From: Tricholomella constricta
Lineage: Eukaryota; Basidiomycota; Agaricomycetes; Agaricales; Lyophyllaceae
Reading direction: 5' to 3'
Assembly (NCBI GenBank): GCA_013368375.1
Contig: JAACJP010000008.1
Coordinates: 868,001 to 932,000 of the forward strand
Length of the DNA: 64,000 nt
The position numbers and the translations under genes were made by a program. This document shows, in pieces, positions 54,020 to 64,000 of this stretch; position 1 is the stretch's first letter; each line of letters starts with the position of its first letter. The notes beneath the pieces are model-generated. The model searched no databases. It was not told the origin of the DNA and saw nothing but the letters and a program-made list of their open reading frames with translations.

Positions 54020-54102
54020 CTCTCTGCCTGGGAGTCGAACCCAGCTTTCGCGCGCACCACGGACATGACAGGCGCGTGTACTAACCGATATACTAGCAAA
54101 GA
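54020..54102 (-). tRNA. tRNA-Asp(GTC) with short intron
   Basis: Cloverleaf on the minus strand: 7-bp acceptor stem (TCTTTGC with GCAGAGA, one G-T pair), A-box-like TAGTATATCGGTTAGTA, anticodon stem CGCGC...GCGCG with anticodon GTC, T arm CTGGGTTCGACTCCCAG, discriminator G, and a Pol III terminator (TTTTT) 4 bases downstream. Length is 83 nt; about 9 nt (TGTCCGTGG) after position 37 are best read as an intron. Confidence 0.9.
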
Positions 54103-54542
54103 ACTTGAAACCACTTGATGAATTGACACCACCATTCCGGGGAACAGCTGCAGTTTGGAAGAAAGCTTTTATGACCGAAAATGTCGGTCCTAAATTTCAT
54201 ATAATGATCTGAGAAGAGTGGTAAGGACACCCGCGCTGCCCATTGTGTTGCCCAAGATGATTGTAAAAAATCTAGAGCTCGCTTTCAAAGCGCTCAAAAC
54301 AATGAGCTATTTGAAACAACCCGTCATCGAGCTACCCAGTGTGTCCTGGAGCATTTCGTATCTTCCTGGCATGGACCTATCCCTATCCAGGCACTCCGAC
54401 TAAATCTGTGAGTTAGCTCATCCCGGGGCCGAAGGGCGTCACTTCCTTTGACGAAGATCGCTGGTTCTGGGGAGTAGGACCACTTCCTGGACGGAGCGGT
54501 TAAGGTTGACGAGCTCATGGAATCCTTTATACCCATAATAGA
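54103..54542. other. intergenic, no gene recognised
   Basis: 440 bp between the minus-strand tRNA and the RPC9 stop. No coding frame supported. Confidence 0.5.
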
Positions 54543-55343
54543 TCAATCTTCCTCCATGTCCAAGTCACCTTCGACGCCTGCACCTTCCCCGACGTCGTCG
54601 AACACAATTTCTTCGTGGTGTACCTCGAGGGTGTCTGGATACAACAATGATCCATCAGGCGCAAAGGTCTCGTCGGATTGCTGAAGAGCAGAATACACGT
54701 CCGTTACGTCGGCTGGTGGAGGGGCAGAAGAAAGGCCTGATTGAACGTGCGTCAGGATTTCGTCCATCCTATCACCTAAGCGGTCCTCCAGTTCTTCAAC
54801 GATCTGCAGAGTGTTTGAGACATCCACGCGGATAGTACTCTACGAAGGCAGGACATACAACATATAGCTCCACGGGTAAAGTTGGGGCAAGGTTCACGAC
54901 CTGGAGCTTCTCGGCTTTGGTCAAGTCATACGGCGCGAGATTTTTGACCAATTTAGAAATCCCTTCGGCGGATTGCCTGGAGGTAGGTAAATAATCCGCT
55001 GAAAGGTACTGTATTGCCTAGACCAACGACAACAACGGCGATAAGTCACGAAGGAGTCGAAGGAATATTATTGCCGCACCTCAATTTCCACAGTTCTTAG
55101 ATTCTCGCTAGGCTCCCCGAACAATACATCCCCACCTGCAAGGCGAGGAGGATGTCCTGCGGCCTCCTCTTCCTTTTTGATGCGCACCGCTGTCTTGGCC
55201 CGTGATAGGTGATCGCTCTCTAGTTCACGCAGAAGCGTAAAGACTTCATAATTAGACAGTAAAGCGGCTCGAGGATTCACCACCTTGCACGTATGTCATC
55301 ATGCAGGGCAGAAACAGTGTTAAGCAAAGCGACGGACCTCCAT
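54543..55343 (-). CDS. RPC9: RNA polymerase III subunit RPC9 (RPC17, CRCP homologue)
   Basis: About 220 aa from four exons. A 6-nt first exon ATGGAG (55343-55338) joins VVNPRAALLSNYEVFTLL, giving the family N-terminus MEVVNPRAALLSNYEV; next AIQYLSADYLPTSRQS, GISKLVKNLAPYDLTKAEKL, NLAPTLPVELYV; and the last exon IVEELEDRLGDRMDEIL, an acidic/Ala-rich tail, TGA at 54543-54545. The Rpb4/RPC9 HRDC-like helices and the NLAP.....LYVIVEELEDR signature are clear. The protein forms the Pol III stalk with RPC8 and helps recruit TFIIIB. It is flanked by two tRNA-Asp genes, which are Pol III templates. The tiny first exon has a weak donor (GTCCGT); an alternative start inside the second exon would lose the conserved N-terminus. 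Confidence 0.87.
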
Positions 55344-55477
55344 TACAGAAACGAATAAGGCCTTGGACGTGCGCGTTGAAATAGATGAGAGCAGGATGAG
55401 AGAGAAACTTTTGTGATCAATCTTGTCGCGTCGAAATATTAACAGACATAGAAGTTGCCGGAATCAAGTTTTTAACT

Positions 55478-55563
55478 TCTTTGCTAGTATATCGGTTAGT
55501 ACACGCGCCTGTCATGATGTGCATGGTGCGCGCGAAAGCTGGGTTCGACTCCCAGGCAGAGAG
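55478..55563 (+). tRNA. tRNA-Asp(GTC) with short intron, second copy
   Basis: Same mature sequence as the copy at 54020-54102 but on the plus strand: acceptor TCTTTGC/GCAGAGA, anticodon GTC, T arm CTGGGTTCGACTCCCAG, discriminator G and terminator TCTTTTT. Length is 86 nt; the intron is about 12 nt (TGATGTGCATGG), 3 nt longer than in the other copy. Confidence 0.9.
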
Positions 55564-55742
55564 ATCTTTTTATAAGATGGACGCATCATGTGATTTTATT
55601 TCAACTCCTTGTTGAGTGAGTTTCCCCGAGTGACCGAGTCCTGACTCCTTGTTCACGAATCAATCTTGGCGCCTCAACGGCGACCAGTCACGAATCTCAC
55701 CTTGGGATCAGCCCATTTCCTGTTGAACTCCCTTGTAATTTC

Positions 55743-56851
55743 ATGGCCGTTCTGGAGGGCAATGACCAGCTCGGACAGCTATGGGCTCTCATTCAAGAAC
55801 TCAGCGAACAACTGAATCAGAACCGCAGCATCGCCGTATCGTTGCATGCGCAGACTGGAAACGTTAAGGTTCAGGCGTTCTTCTTTCGTCGCGTATGTGG
55901 TTACCTGAGTATTCTGGACCCTATGACAGAATCAGGCCGTTCATTCACAGACTGGCTTTGTCCTTCGTAGGTATGATTGATCAAAACCTTTGCCTTTCTG
56001 TCACCTTATCTACTCTTTCGCAGATATAACTTGGATAAGACCAAAGGTCGGTAGACCAAGTCCTGCTTACTCCGGTGTTGCTCATGTGCGGGCAGAGGAA
56101 TATGAGGCCGAACTCGAACGCATGAATGCATCGATGACCATTGAAAACCAAGGACTCCAACATGACAATAAACAACTCAACACCTTAATCAAGGAGTACG
56201 AACAGACACTCGAGAGCCTTATGAGTTGAGCTTCTTCCCAGTAGTTTAAAGTTCAGTGATGTCTAACAAGCTGGTTCATATGATAGGCACCTTCCGAAAC
56301 CGTGCCGTACGTTACACCTCTGCCATATCTCAGTTGGATACCTCACAGCAAGGTGCCTTGTTTCATTATAGCAAGACGTCCAGGAGCGTGAATTATCGTT
56401 AATTCGCGAATATGAAACGAAATTACTTGCGCGGCAAGAGGAGTACGTCGCCCAGGACCTTGCAACAAGTACTGCCATCTCCGAGTCCCTTGTTCGAATA
56501 TCCCACCTTCTCCGTCAGTTCCTTCGATCTCTCGGTGGCGAAGATGCAGATCCACCAACAACACGCATTGACGACGAGGAGAATCGCGAACCGTGGACAT
56601 CGGTGGCTGCGTCGGACTACGCGCTTGAGAAAGAGATTGAACTCGCGCGGCTGGAGAAAGAGAATGAAGAACTGAGGCGGATGATGTGGCTTGTTGCAGC
56701 TCAACCTAGGCCGAGCAACTCGGAAACACGCCCAACTTTTGAGTCGCCACTCGAGGAACAGCAACGCTTGACTAGCACGGCGAAGTCAGGTGGCACGACG
56801 GGAGCTGTCGGGCCTTTTGGTACTTATAAACGAACGCGCCCACCGGCCTGA
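55743..56851 (+). CDS. SIKE/FGFR1OP2-like coiled-coil protein (possible STRIPAK subunit)
   Basis: About 240-250 aa from five or six exons. Start MAVLEGNDQLGQLWALIQ; a helical N-terminus (LSEQLNQNRSIAVSLHAQTGN); a short exon VLRRYNLDKTK; a coiled coil (ELERMNASMTIENQGL, DNKQLNTLIKEYEQTLESLM); STFRNRA; another coiled coil (QERELSLIREYETKLLARQ); ALEKEIELARLEKENEELRRM; and a Gly/Thr-rich tail ending TRPPA with TGA at 56849-56851. The order (ENxxLxxDNKxL...EYEQTLESLMS...R then LEKENEELRRM) matches the SIKE/FGFR1OP2 family, whose members are STRIPAK phosphatase-kinase subunits controlling cell fusion and fruiting in fungi. The assignment is by pattern only; other coiled-coil proteins cannot be excluded. 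Confidence 0.65.
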
Positions 56852-58125
56852 ATACGATGTTTTGCTTGAGGTGCGGGAGCTCATACCCGTCTTGTCATAT
56901 TGACGGCTAATCGTGTTTACAGTCGAGCTGTGATTTACGCGCGCGAGCCGAATCTTGCAACAGTCTACGTTAATCATGATGCACTGCACCTCACGGCTCA
57001 GTGGTGTTACTCCGCGGGCGCTACTGGACGGGCAAACCCCCAAACCAGCCACGGTAGCATGTACGGTGTACCTGTAATATCGGATGTGGTACGGCTCGGA
57101 CACATTTGCGATGTATAGTACAACTTTCATCGTTTCCTGAATGATTGTGACGCTCCACCACGCCTGCAACCACCCTCAGTCGAATTTGTGAGAAGTTCAT
57201 CGATACATCGAACTGCGCGCACTCACTTCGGCGAGACTGTCTTGCTCAAATTGACTGCACATAATAGGTTTCCAAAATGGGTGAATGGTACAGCCGCTAA
57301 TTATTCGGGAAAGTTGAACTCGTTGTCAGTTTTCACTACTTTGCGTTGCTCATGGCATGCAGCGAGTCGACATGAGTCGGCTCTAGCATAGCTGCGTGTA
57401 TTTCAGACAATGAGCTTGATCCACTTTCCTTGTTCGTTTTTTTAGCTCACTTGAGTTGGGTACGTTCGATATTCATATATGTGTTTGGCTTCAGTCCCGT
57501 TTTAAACATCACAGCCATGATATCGTGCCCGGCGTTTCATATGCGGTTGTTCAACATCACTGATTCTCGTAGCGCCAGCCTAACCCTCGGTAAATCACAA
57601 TTCCCAGCGTCGCGTGCCCTGTCCGCCTATGGTGCGGTTCACCTAGTCACCGCTAAGTTGGAACAAGCGCAAAATCAGCCGGCGAGGCCGGCCAGAAATT
57701 TTAGAGTTACCAGATGTCAAGAGCTCTTGATAATCGCTCAGGAATGTACTCAAAAATATGAAATAATGAAGTGAAATGTCAGCCAGATTGACGAGACAAG
57801 TTACAAAAATTGTAGGGGGACGGGGCACAGTGCTTCTGAGATAAATTACTACCTAAATGCCTCACAAGAAGAAGTCTGTTCTCATTGCCGCTGGTCGTTC
57901 GGCTCTAGGATGTACATCAGTCCCAGAGCGAGAAGTTATCTCATCACAATTGACTTGCCATATTTGGAAAGTTCTGATGACCAATCATCCATATATAGTA
58001 GGAGCGCAAAATCTGTCCAACTTGAGGAAATAACTCGCTCAATTTTGAGGCTATCCGCAAACGCTCTGGGGCTTTTGTTCCTTTATTCAAAAGGTGCATT
58101 TTCGCCAAAGGAATAGTCATGTTAG
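56852..58125. other. intergenic, no gene recognised
   Basis: About 1.3 kb. A 59-codon plus-strand frame from 57857 (MPHKKKSVLIAAG) has a good start context but no family. The rest is short frames. Confidence 0.4.
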
Positions 58126-58263
58126 ATGAACAAGAAAATGGTTTGTCTTTCTTACTCCCAATCTTCACCCTATCTCACTCCCTTTCCCTCCCAGGCCTTG
58201 AAATGGCATCCAGACCGCAATGCCGGCTCAGAGGAGGCCAGCCATAAATTTAAAGAGATCTGA
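58126..58263 (+). pseudogene. J-domain (DnaJ) fragment
   Basis: ATG AAC AAG AAA ATG, then a GT-AG intron (58141-58194), then ALKWHPDRNAGSEEASHKF and KEI before TGA at 58261. This is the helix II-III segment of a J domain (K-ALKWHPDRN ... KFKEI), but helix I and the HPD-proximal start are absent and the frame stops where the helix III to C-terminus transition would be. It looks like a leftover of a DnaJ-type co-chaperone gene. HPD itself is intact. A very short true protein is unlikely. Confidence 0.5.
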
Positions 58264-59346
58264 ACTATTAATATCTTTGTTCCAACTTAGCGGTGACTAG
58301 GTGAACCGCACCATACATAACATGAATGGCGCCCCGCCCACTGTCGTTCTATAAACAAATACGGGGTTCATTTGGCTTCTTCTTAAACCAACTAGCCCCA
58401 CGATTCTGTTCCCGACCCACAAACTTTTCTGTCAAGTTCTGATCTCCGTCCACAACGGCTTTGCTGACAAGGAGCAAGTCGGAGTAATCTTCCACTTTAT
58501 AAAATGCTAAAGTGAATTCAGATCGTTGTTTTGTATTTCCATGTCCCAGGCTGAGATCAACATTGCAGGCCTTATACAGTCGGGCTGGGTTCGAAACGCT
58601 CATGGTGAGGGTTACGTTTATGTTCTCTTCTCCGCCGTTTTTCCGCATCCACAGGTTGTCAACTTGCCCTGACTTAAGGACATGCTGACCGATCTTATTT
58701 CTAGTGGCATGCGCAGCGCTCGTAATCTATGAACATTGTCAGTACTTGGCGTTTCGTTCTCAATGACATTGTTCTCTCATCACATCCTCCAGTCCTCCAA
58801 TTTGGCAATGAGGTACGGTCACGATGTATTTATCCTTCGGGGTGACTGCGGCTGAAGGAGGATTTTTATGCAGGTGGAGTTGTTCTGGGTCAGTACCAGT
58901 GGGCACCAAGTGCCGGTGCATAGTATTCATTAATATGATCTCGGCGACCGCAGAAGCGGCGGTGGACCTGGGCAAAAATATTATTCTTATGGGTGAGTTG
59001 CTGCCTGTTATCTTTGCCATTCTATACGTTGTCCGAAAGGGAGACTCAACCGTTTATTTGTCGACAGTGTAGGTATTTCAGTATTATTCTTAATGTGTAA
59101 GTCTCGTTATCTCGACTCTTCCGCCATTCTTTCGCAATTAATGCACAGCAGTGCAGATGCAGTTGGTAAGTCCATTGGCGTGTCTTCAGTGGTCGAGCGG
59201 AAGGAGGACTAAACCTGCGTAACTATCATAGTGTTGCTCCACCCGAAGCCATCACACAAGGTCCGAACTTGCGCTCCAGCTACGTTCGACTTCATGCTCA
59301 TTCATCATCGGCACAGCTGTATGTTTTACCGCATCAATTTTGAAAG
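58264..59346. other. no firm gene; possible minus-strand exon at 58349-58648
   Basis: A 99-codon minus-strand frame starting with ATG at 58648 (MRKNGGEENINVTLTMSV) has an ordinary amino-acid mix but no recognised family or partner exon. The right part may contain the missing 5' exons of the membrane-protein gene that follows. Confidence 0.3.
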
Positions 59347-60388
59347 ATGGCGAGTGCTCAACTGCCTTCATGTTCTACGTCAAGCAGCTGTATGTATTCC
59401 GCTTCTGTCCCAGCTCTTTTTCTGAAACTGTCTTATTTCAGGTACTAGATTTTTTCATTGGCAGAATTTCGGAGCTGCGCAGCAGGTTCTACTTACGCAC
59501 AGTGCGTGATTGTATCCTTATAACCCTATAAATTTAACCACTCTCCAGTGATACTACAACTGCGACTCTACGCAATGTACGGAAGCACTCGCAAGATGCT
59601 CATTTTCTTTGTAAGTGTAATCGAAATTTATACGCGCTTTTTTTGATCCCATCGGCAGGTCGCGCTGACATCTTGCGAAATCGTGGTACTCGGTGTCCTT
59701 GGAGCACTCGGTCTCCAAGATCCCCTGCGCGTCAGTACGTGTGTCTTCCGTCATGTAGCTCACTGGTCACCTAAGCTTGCATTGAACGCAGCCACCAACG
59801 AGCCGTTTCCTGGCGTGCTCGTCTGCGCGAACGGAGAACCTCAACACGGGCAACGCTGGGTTGCGTACTTTTACACAGTGGTTATCCTGGTCGAAGGAAC
59901 GATGCTTATACTTGCGCTCCGGAAAGCGTGGATACATCGTCCGTCGGTCGGCGGCTCTACCCTCATGATGCAGCTAACGAGGGACTCCGCAATATACTTC
60001 CTTATGTCAGTCGCTGATCCGCAGACAATAGTTTGACTGACTTCTGTCACATAGAATATTTGGGATATATCTGGCCAATCTAATCATCTGGGTCAATAAC
60101 CGCGTAAGTCGTGGTCTCTCAACGTATTACTCATTCGGTTTCAAGACTCGAGCATTGTAGATCACCCTGAATGAACTAGGCGTGCCCTTTTCCTTTGCAT
60201 TCTCCAGCATCTTTGCGAATCGGCTCCTCATTGGTGTTCGGATCGCGTATTACGGCAGCTCGACGCACACTGCGGACGACTTGGAAACTTTCCCCATGCG
60301 CTTTACTTCAGCTATACCTGCTGGGGCCAGCCAGGAGGCCCAGGAGAGGATCGAGCTTCGGACATTCAATGAACAAATTGGCACTTAA
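59347..60388 (+). CDS. DUF6533-type membrane protein, N-terminus unresolved
   Basis: The 3' part of a second multi-helix membrane protein of the same kind as 43063-44546. Readable exons: FFHWQNFGAAQQVLLTHM; ILQLRLYAMYGSTRKMLIFF (the family's QxRxYAxY motif); VALTSCEIVVLGVLGALGL; WVAYFYTVVILVEGTMLIL; GGSTLMMQLTRDSAIYFL; IFGIYLANLIIWVNNR; and a last exon with FANRLLIGVRIAYY and TAA at 60386-60388. The usual first helix with the W.....GK motif is not found in good order upstream; the start given (ATG 59347) only keeps the frame open and is a guess. Either the 5' exons are diverged or the gene is 5' truncated. Function unknown. Confidence 0.55.
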
Positions 60389-61634
60389 CTTATTGTATCT
60401 TATTGAACATACATAGCGGATAATGACTCCCGATGAATTCGGCCCCATGGGTTCAATCCCAACGATACATCGTCCGAAATACCAGCAACCGTCTGCCGAA
60501 TTATGTTGGACGATGGACGAGGATGGCGGGGCGAGTAACGAGTCCCCAGTAAGTACTTGGAGATGTGTGATTTTCAGGGTCGCGGACGCCAACTTGAGGA
60601 TTCGACTCCTGAAATGCCGATAGGGGCATTTTGATGGAGGGCGGCAGCGGAACCTTCAATGACCGGTCTTGTGTGTTGGTGGCACAAGGACACATGAGTG
60701 TTTTTGAAGTTGAGTTCACATTGTCGTCAATCTGAGTTAACGCTCTGTTGCGCTTCTGTCGATTCGGCAAACTCCTCGATGGATTTGTTTGCTCGGGCAC
60801 ATTTTTGCGATGAGCACGGTGATCTCTCCTCATTACGAAAGCTGTACACGGTGGATGGGACCACCGTGGTGTTTCGAAGGCCATTTAATGATGGATTGAC
60901 GCACAACTGACTTTAGAAGTTTTGTCGTGCATGTGGCAGATAGGTTCCAAGAATTTCTCTTTACCGAGCGTCTTGACTCTTGAGGAGGTTGGTAAGCGAA
61001 CAGCCTAGGCAATGATAGATAGATCATTGCTAGTCGACGTTCCTTCGCTCGTTTGTGCAGCAACTACACTTTTACGGCAGCGTCAGCCAAAGGCAAATAA
61101 TTTTATCCATAATATTACCATCTGATCCAGTCAAAGCTTCGAATCAAAATAGATGAAGCTCTCCTGACGACAGAATTTTCGTAAGTATGGCTCACCTGTG
61201 TCTTGTCGTGGCACTTGAGAAGCAGAAACGGCCAGCTCTCACCCACCAGCTCAACTGGGCATACAGGCAGCGATTTAGAACAAGCACTGAGGTTGAACGG
61301 CACTTACTTAATTATCGTACGGAATGGTGATCGGTTGCAACGAAAAGGCACAGAAAATATAAGCGAGTTTAATTGAATATTTCCCAGATAGATGTGGGAT
61401 GTACCTTGTGCATGGTTGGCTTGAGCATGGACGACTTGAGCTTCATGAGGATTACAGCTATGTCGGAGGAGAAGTGGGGGCGCGGAGAACAGCAGGTGAG
61501 TGCTCCTGTGATCATGGCTGTGCCTCGGAGCAGTCATTTTGCTTCCGCCTCTCCTGATTTCTCACTTGTATCTCTACACCTTCTCCTAGGCCTTTTCCCG
61601 TGTATCGTACTCTACCGCCTCCTCGCCCGTCGAG
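60389..61634. other. intergenic, possible small minus-strand gene not resolved
   Basis: On the minus strand ATG at 61515 opens MITGALTCC...DIAVILMKLKSSML up to a GTACAT donor at 61404, and near 61,300 another protein-like frame (NLSACSKSLPVCPVELVG) ends at a GTGAGC donor, but the two cannot be joined in phase. Nothing else is supported. Confidence 0.35.
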
Positions 61635-64000
61635 ATGTCCTTTCCCATCTCCAGAGCAACCTCTCCGGGCTCCCTTATTCCCTTTCGTTTCGGCTCGCGC
61701 TCAGACAACATCCAGTCTGTTGGCAAGGGCAAGGAAACCACCATTGACGCTCTCTCCGGCGTAAGGGCTCGTCGAGCGTCCATGCAGTCCGACCACAAAG
61801 GAAAGGAGCCAGCCCATGGCGATGAGCTTGACGGCCCAACGTCGCCCACCTCCACTTCGTTTGGTTTCGGTGAGCTGCATGTCCCTTAATTAATACGAGC
61901 TTCCAAACGCCATGGCTACTGGTGCTCCTTTGAATGGTATACTTATGCTAGCATGTTTTTGCACGTGTTGCAGGGTCCAACGAACCGTTTACTCCTTTAC
62001 GGTACAAATCCACATATGAATCATCCCGACCATCAACGGCCGACGCTACCACAAAGAAAAATCGGGGAAGTATTCTGGTTGCTGCTTCGGATGCCCTTGG
62101 TTTCAAATTCGGGCGAAGAAGACCATCCATCCGGCAGCCCCCAATGCCTATCATCCTTCCAGATGTCATTGAAATCAGTGCCCCTCGCCGAGACGAGGAG
62201 GACGAAGAGCGCGACCGACTGCGGGACATGGCTGCGCAATCCATCGGTCTCCCCGTCACGATGAAGTCCGAAGCATTCTCGTTACACGAAAGCGTGGAAG
62301 AGGTCGAAGAGGAGGCAGAAGAGGAAGGGGAAGCAGCCGTCGCAACTCCGCCCGCAGACAACGAAACCCACGACTCCTTTGATGCCGCGCCTCGGTCTCC
62401 TCATGAATCGAGCCACTCCATCGTGCCGACGTCTCCAGTCATTGCTAATCGGCATCGCTCACGGTCGCTACTAGCCCACAGTCGGACCAATTCCATTTCC
62501 CCTGCCCCTGTCCCACAGTTCCCCGCAACTTTCAACGCTATCAACCCCTTCCAACAGTCGGGAACCATGCTTTACAAATATTACCAACCCTCTTCACTGC
62601 GCATTTTTGCTCTCTCCAAGAACTGGAGACATAGATTCATGGTCCTCTCGTCACCAACGGCGTTGTTTACTCGAAACTCGGGACCTCCTGTATCATATCT
62701 ACATCTCTTCAAATCATCCGCTGGCGAGGACAAGGAGATGGAACGACTGGAGATCAACGAGGACAGTGTCGTCTTCATCGCCGAGGAGGAAGTGGGTGGT
62801 CGCAAACACGTTGTCAAGGTCGGGGGCGTGGATGTTGGCGCTATGAAGAAGGAGCTCAACCACGAGGAAGGCGGGCGGACAATGTGGTTCTTGCACATTA
62901 CGGACCCCGCAGAAGCGCAGAAATGGATAACAGTCATCAAAACTGCGATCCTTGGACAAAGGTTTGGGATCCCTTCTTCACACCTTGCAAATATATTAAG
63001 CACATCACAGGACTGTGCGAGCCGGTCTAGGACTACCTAGCAGCACGCTCTGTGGCGTCGAGCCTCGCGGCGACATGGATGTTATGTTATCCATGCGTGC
63101 GCAAGGTCTCATTACATCACCCACTGCTACCGCGAACCCCCGCTCGGTCCAGAATGGCTCCCCATCTTCCTCACAACAGGACCGTAACTATGCATCATCA
63201 ATATCCTCCCACCGCTCGCAGGCAACGGTCTCCAGGTCTGTTTCCTCGGGTGCTGTGTCGACGCTCAAAGGTCTGTTCACGGGCTCCTCGCGACCTCGCT
63301 CTGCTTCGCGTGCGACGTCGATCGATTCGCAACAGGATCGAGACCGAGATCCTCATGAGGACTCATTCGGAAGTATGGGCAACCATCTTCTTGGCAATCT
63401 CCGCCATAACACGGCAGATCCAACGCTGGGAACGCATTTTGTCACGACGCACGCCAATCTTCCGTACGCCGGATCTGTCCTGCCGCCCGAGAATCGTTTA
63501 GAGCGCAAGATTGCTATCGACCGTCCTATACTCTGGGCGCCTTCGGCATCGGCAGTGGAACTCACGCCTGCCAAACAGGAAAGGGCGAACAGGGCCCTTT
63601 CATTGGGAGCTTTGTCGCTCCAACCTCCTCCACGAAAGCGCTGGACCTCGGCAGGGCCCGCTAGACCCGGCCCAGACTCATTAGTTCACGCGAACAGCGA
63701 GGCTACAATTGCGCCCGATGCTGGCCCTTCAGGAGAGGCTGAGACTGAACCACCATTGGGCCCCAGCATGACAGGTTTCACTTTTGGTACGCCAGAACAA
63801 CGGCCTCGTGCTCCCTCAATTCAATCTGTGTCAACATTAGCATCGGCTGAAAATAACACCAGCATAGAGAGATCGAGTTCCAGTACGAAGCGAAGTTCCA
63901 TGAAACGATGGTCAAGGCAAGGTGTCTTGCCTCGTCGATTAACTCCTCCAAGTGGCCCTCCACCGTCCGTTCCCACCAACGCATCCCGTGGAGGACGTCT
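61635..64000 (+). CDS. PH-domain protein, 3' end beyond the window
   Basis: Start MSFPISRATSPGSLIPF at 61635; exon 1 ends after STSFGF at a GTGAGC donor; an intron of about 90 bp leads to an exon with Ser/Arg-rich and acidic stretches (EEVEEEAEEEGEAAV) and then a pleckstrin-homology domain of roughly 130 residues: TMLYKYYQPSSLRIFALS, NWRHRFMVLSSP, SYLHLFKSSAG, and the C-terminal helix WFLHITDPAEAQKWITVI. The next exon starts after an intron at about 62961-63010 and encodes a long Ser/Pro-rich, probably disordered region (SMRAQGLITSPTATA, GAVSTLKGLFTGSSRP) open to the window edge. The PH domain suggests phosphoinositide binding at membranes; similar fungal proteins carry no enzyme domain in this part. 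What lies beyond 64000 is unknown. Confidence 0.85.

Noticed and set aside
60833..61515. Possible small multi-exon gene on the minus strand
   Set aside because: The two best exons end at good donors but cannot be joined in phase with any acceptor I find, and no family is recognised.

Overview
The window is nuclear DNA from a filamentous fungus, most likely an agaricomycete basidiomycete. Evidence for this: protein genes split by many GT-AG introns of about 45-80 bp, divergent and tandem genes without operons, fungal-type membrane proteins and F-box proteins, a fungal GRAM-PH-glycosyltransferase, short-intron tRNA genes, and Ty3/gypsy, Ty1/copia and hAT elements of the kind common in mushroom genomes. 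The species cannot be named from the sequence.

Positions 1-23,700 are a stack of mobile elements. A Ty1/copia retrotransposon (865-18149, minus strand, 280-bp LTRs, GTATT target duplication) carries inside its pol gene a complete 10,972-bp Ty3/gypsy chromovirus (3371-14342, minus strand, two 221-bp LTRs with no difference seen, GAGAG target duplication). The gypsy element has gag, protease, RT-RNase H-integrase-chromodomain and an extra 3-kb coding region after pol. Its frames are joined by an apparent +1 shift and two in-frame UGA codons. Right of the copia element, a 4,103-bp hAT DNA transposon (19539-23641, plus strand) sits in the first exon of a PrxQ-type peroxiredoxin gene (18761-23731, minus) with an 8-bp target duplication.

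Positions 24,400-64,000 are gene-rich and show no recognisable transposon. In order: two tandem FSH-family serine hydrolases (minus); a mitochondrial succinate/fumarate-type carrier (minus); TIM9 (minus), divergent from a DAHP synthase (plus); a 3-kb stretch with only uncertain exons; a sterol 3-beta-glucosyltransferase (plus); a small secreted protein (minus); a seven-helix DUF6533-type membrane protein (minus), divergent from a single-pass membrane protein (plus); an F-box protein (minus); ribosomal protein S19 (minus); a second F-box protein (plus); two tandem GNAT acetyltransferases (plus); an RNA polymerase III subunit gene RPC9 (minus) flanked by two inverted intron-bearing tRNA-Asp genes; a SIKE/FGFR1OP2-like coiled-coil protein (plus); a J-domain remnant; part of a second DUF6533-type membrane protein (plus); and a PH-domain protein running off the right end.

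The host genes are mostly unrelated housekeeping functions: mitochondrial import and metabolite transport, aromatic amino-acid synthesis, translation, Pol III transcription, sterol glycosylation. The most unusual material is the nested chromovirus with its recoding signals and extra 3' coding region, and the peroxiredoxin split by the hAT element. All exon models were read by eye from splice signals and family conservation, not from transcript data.
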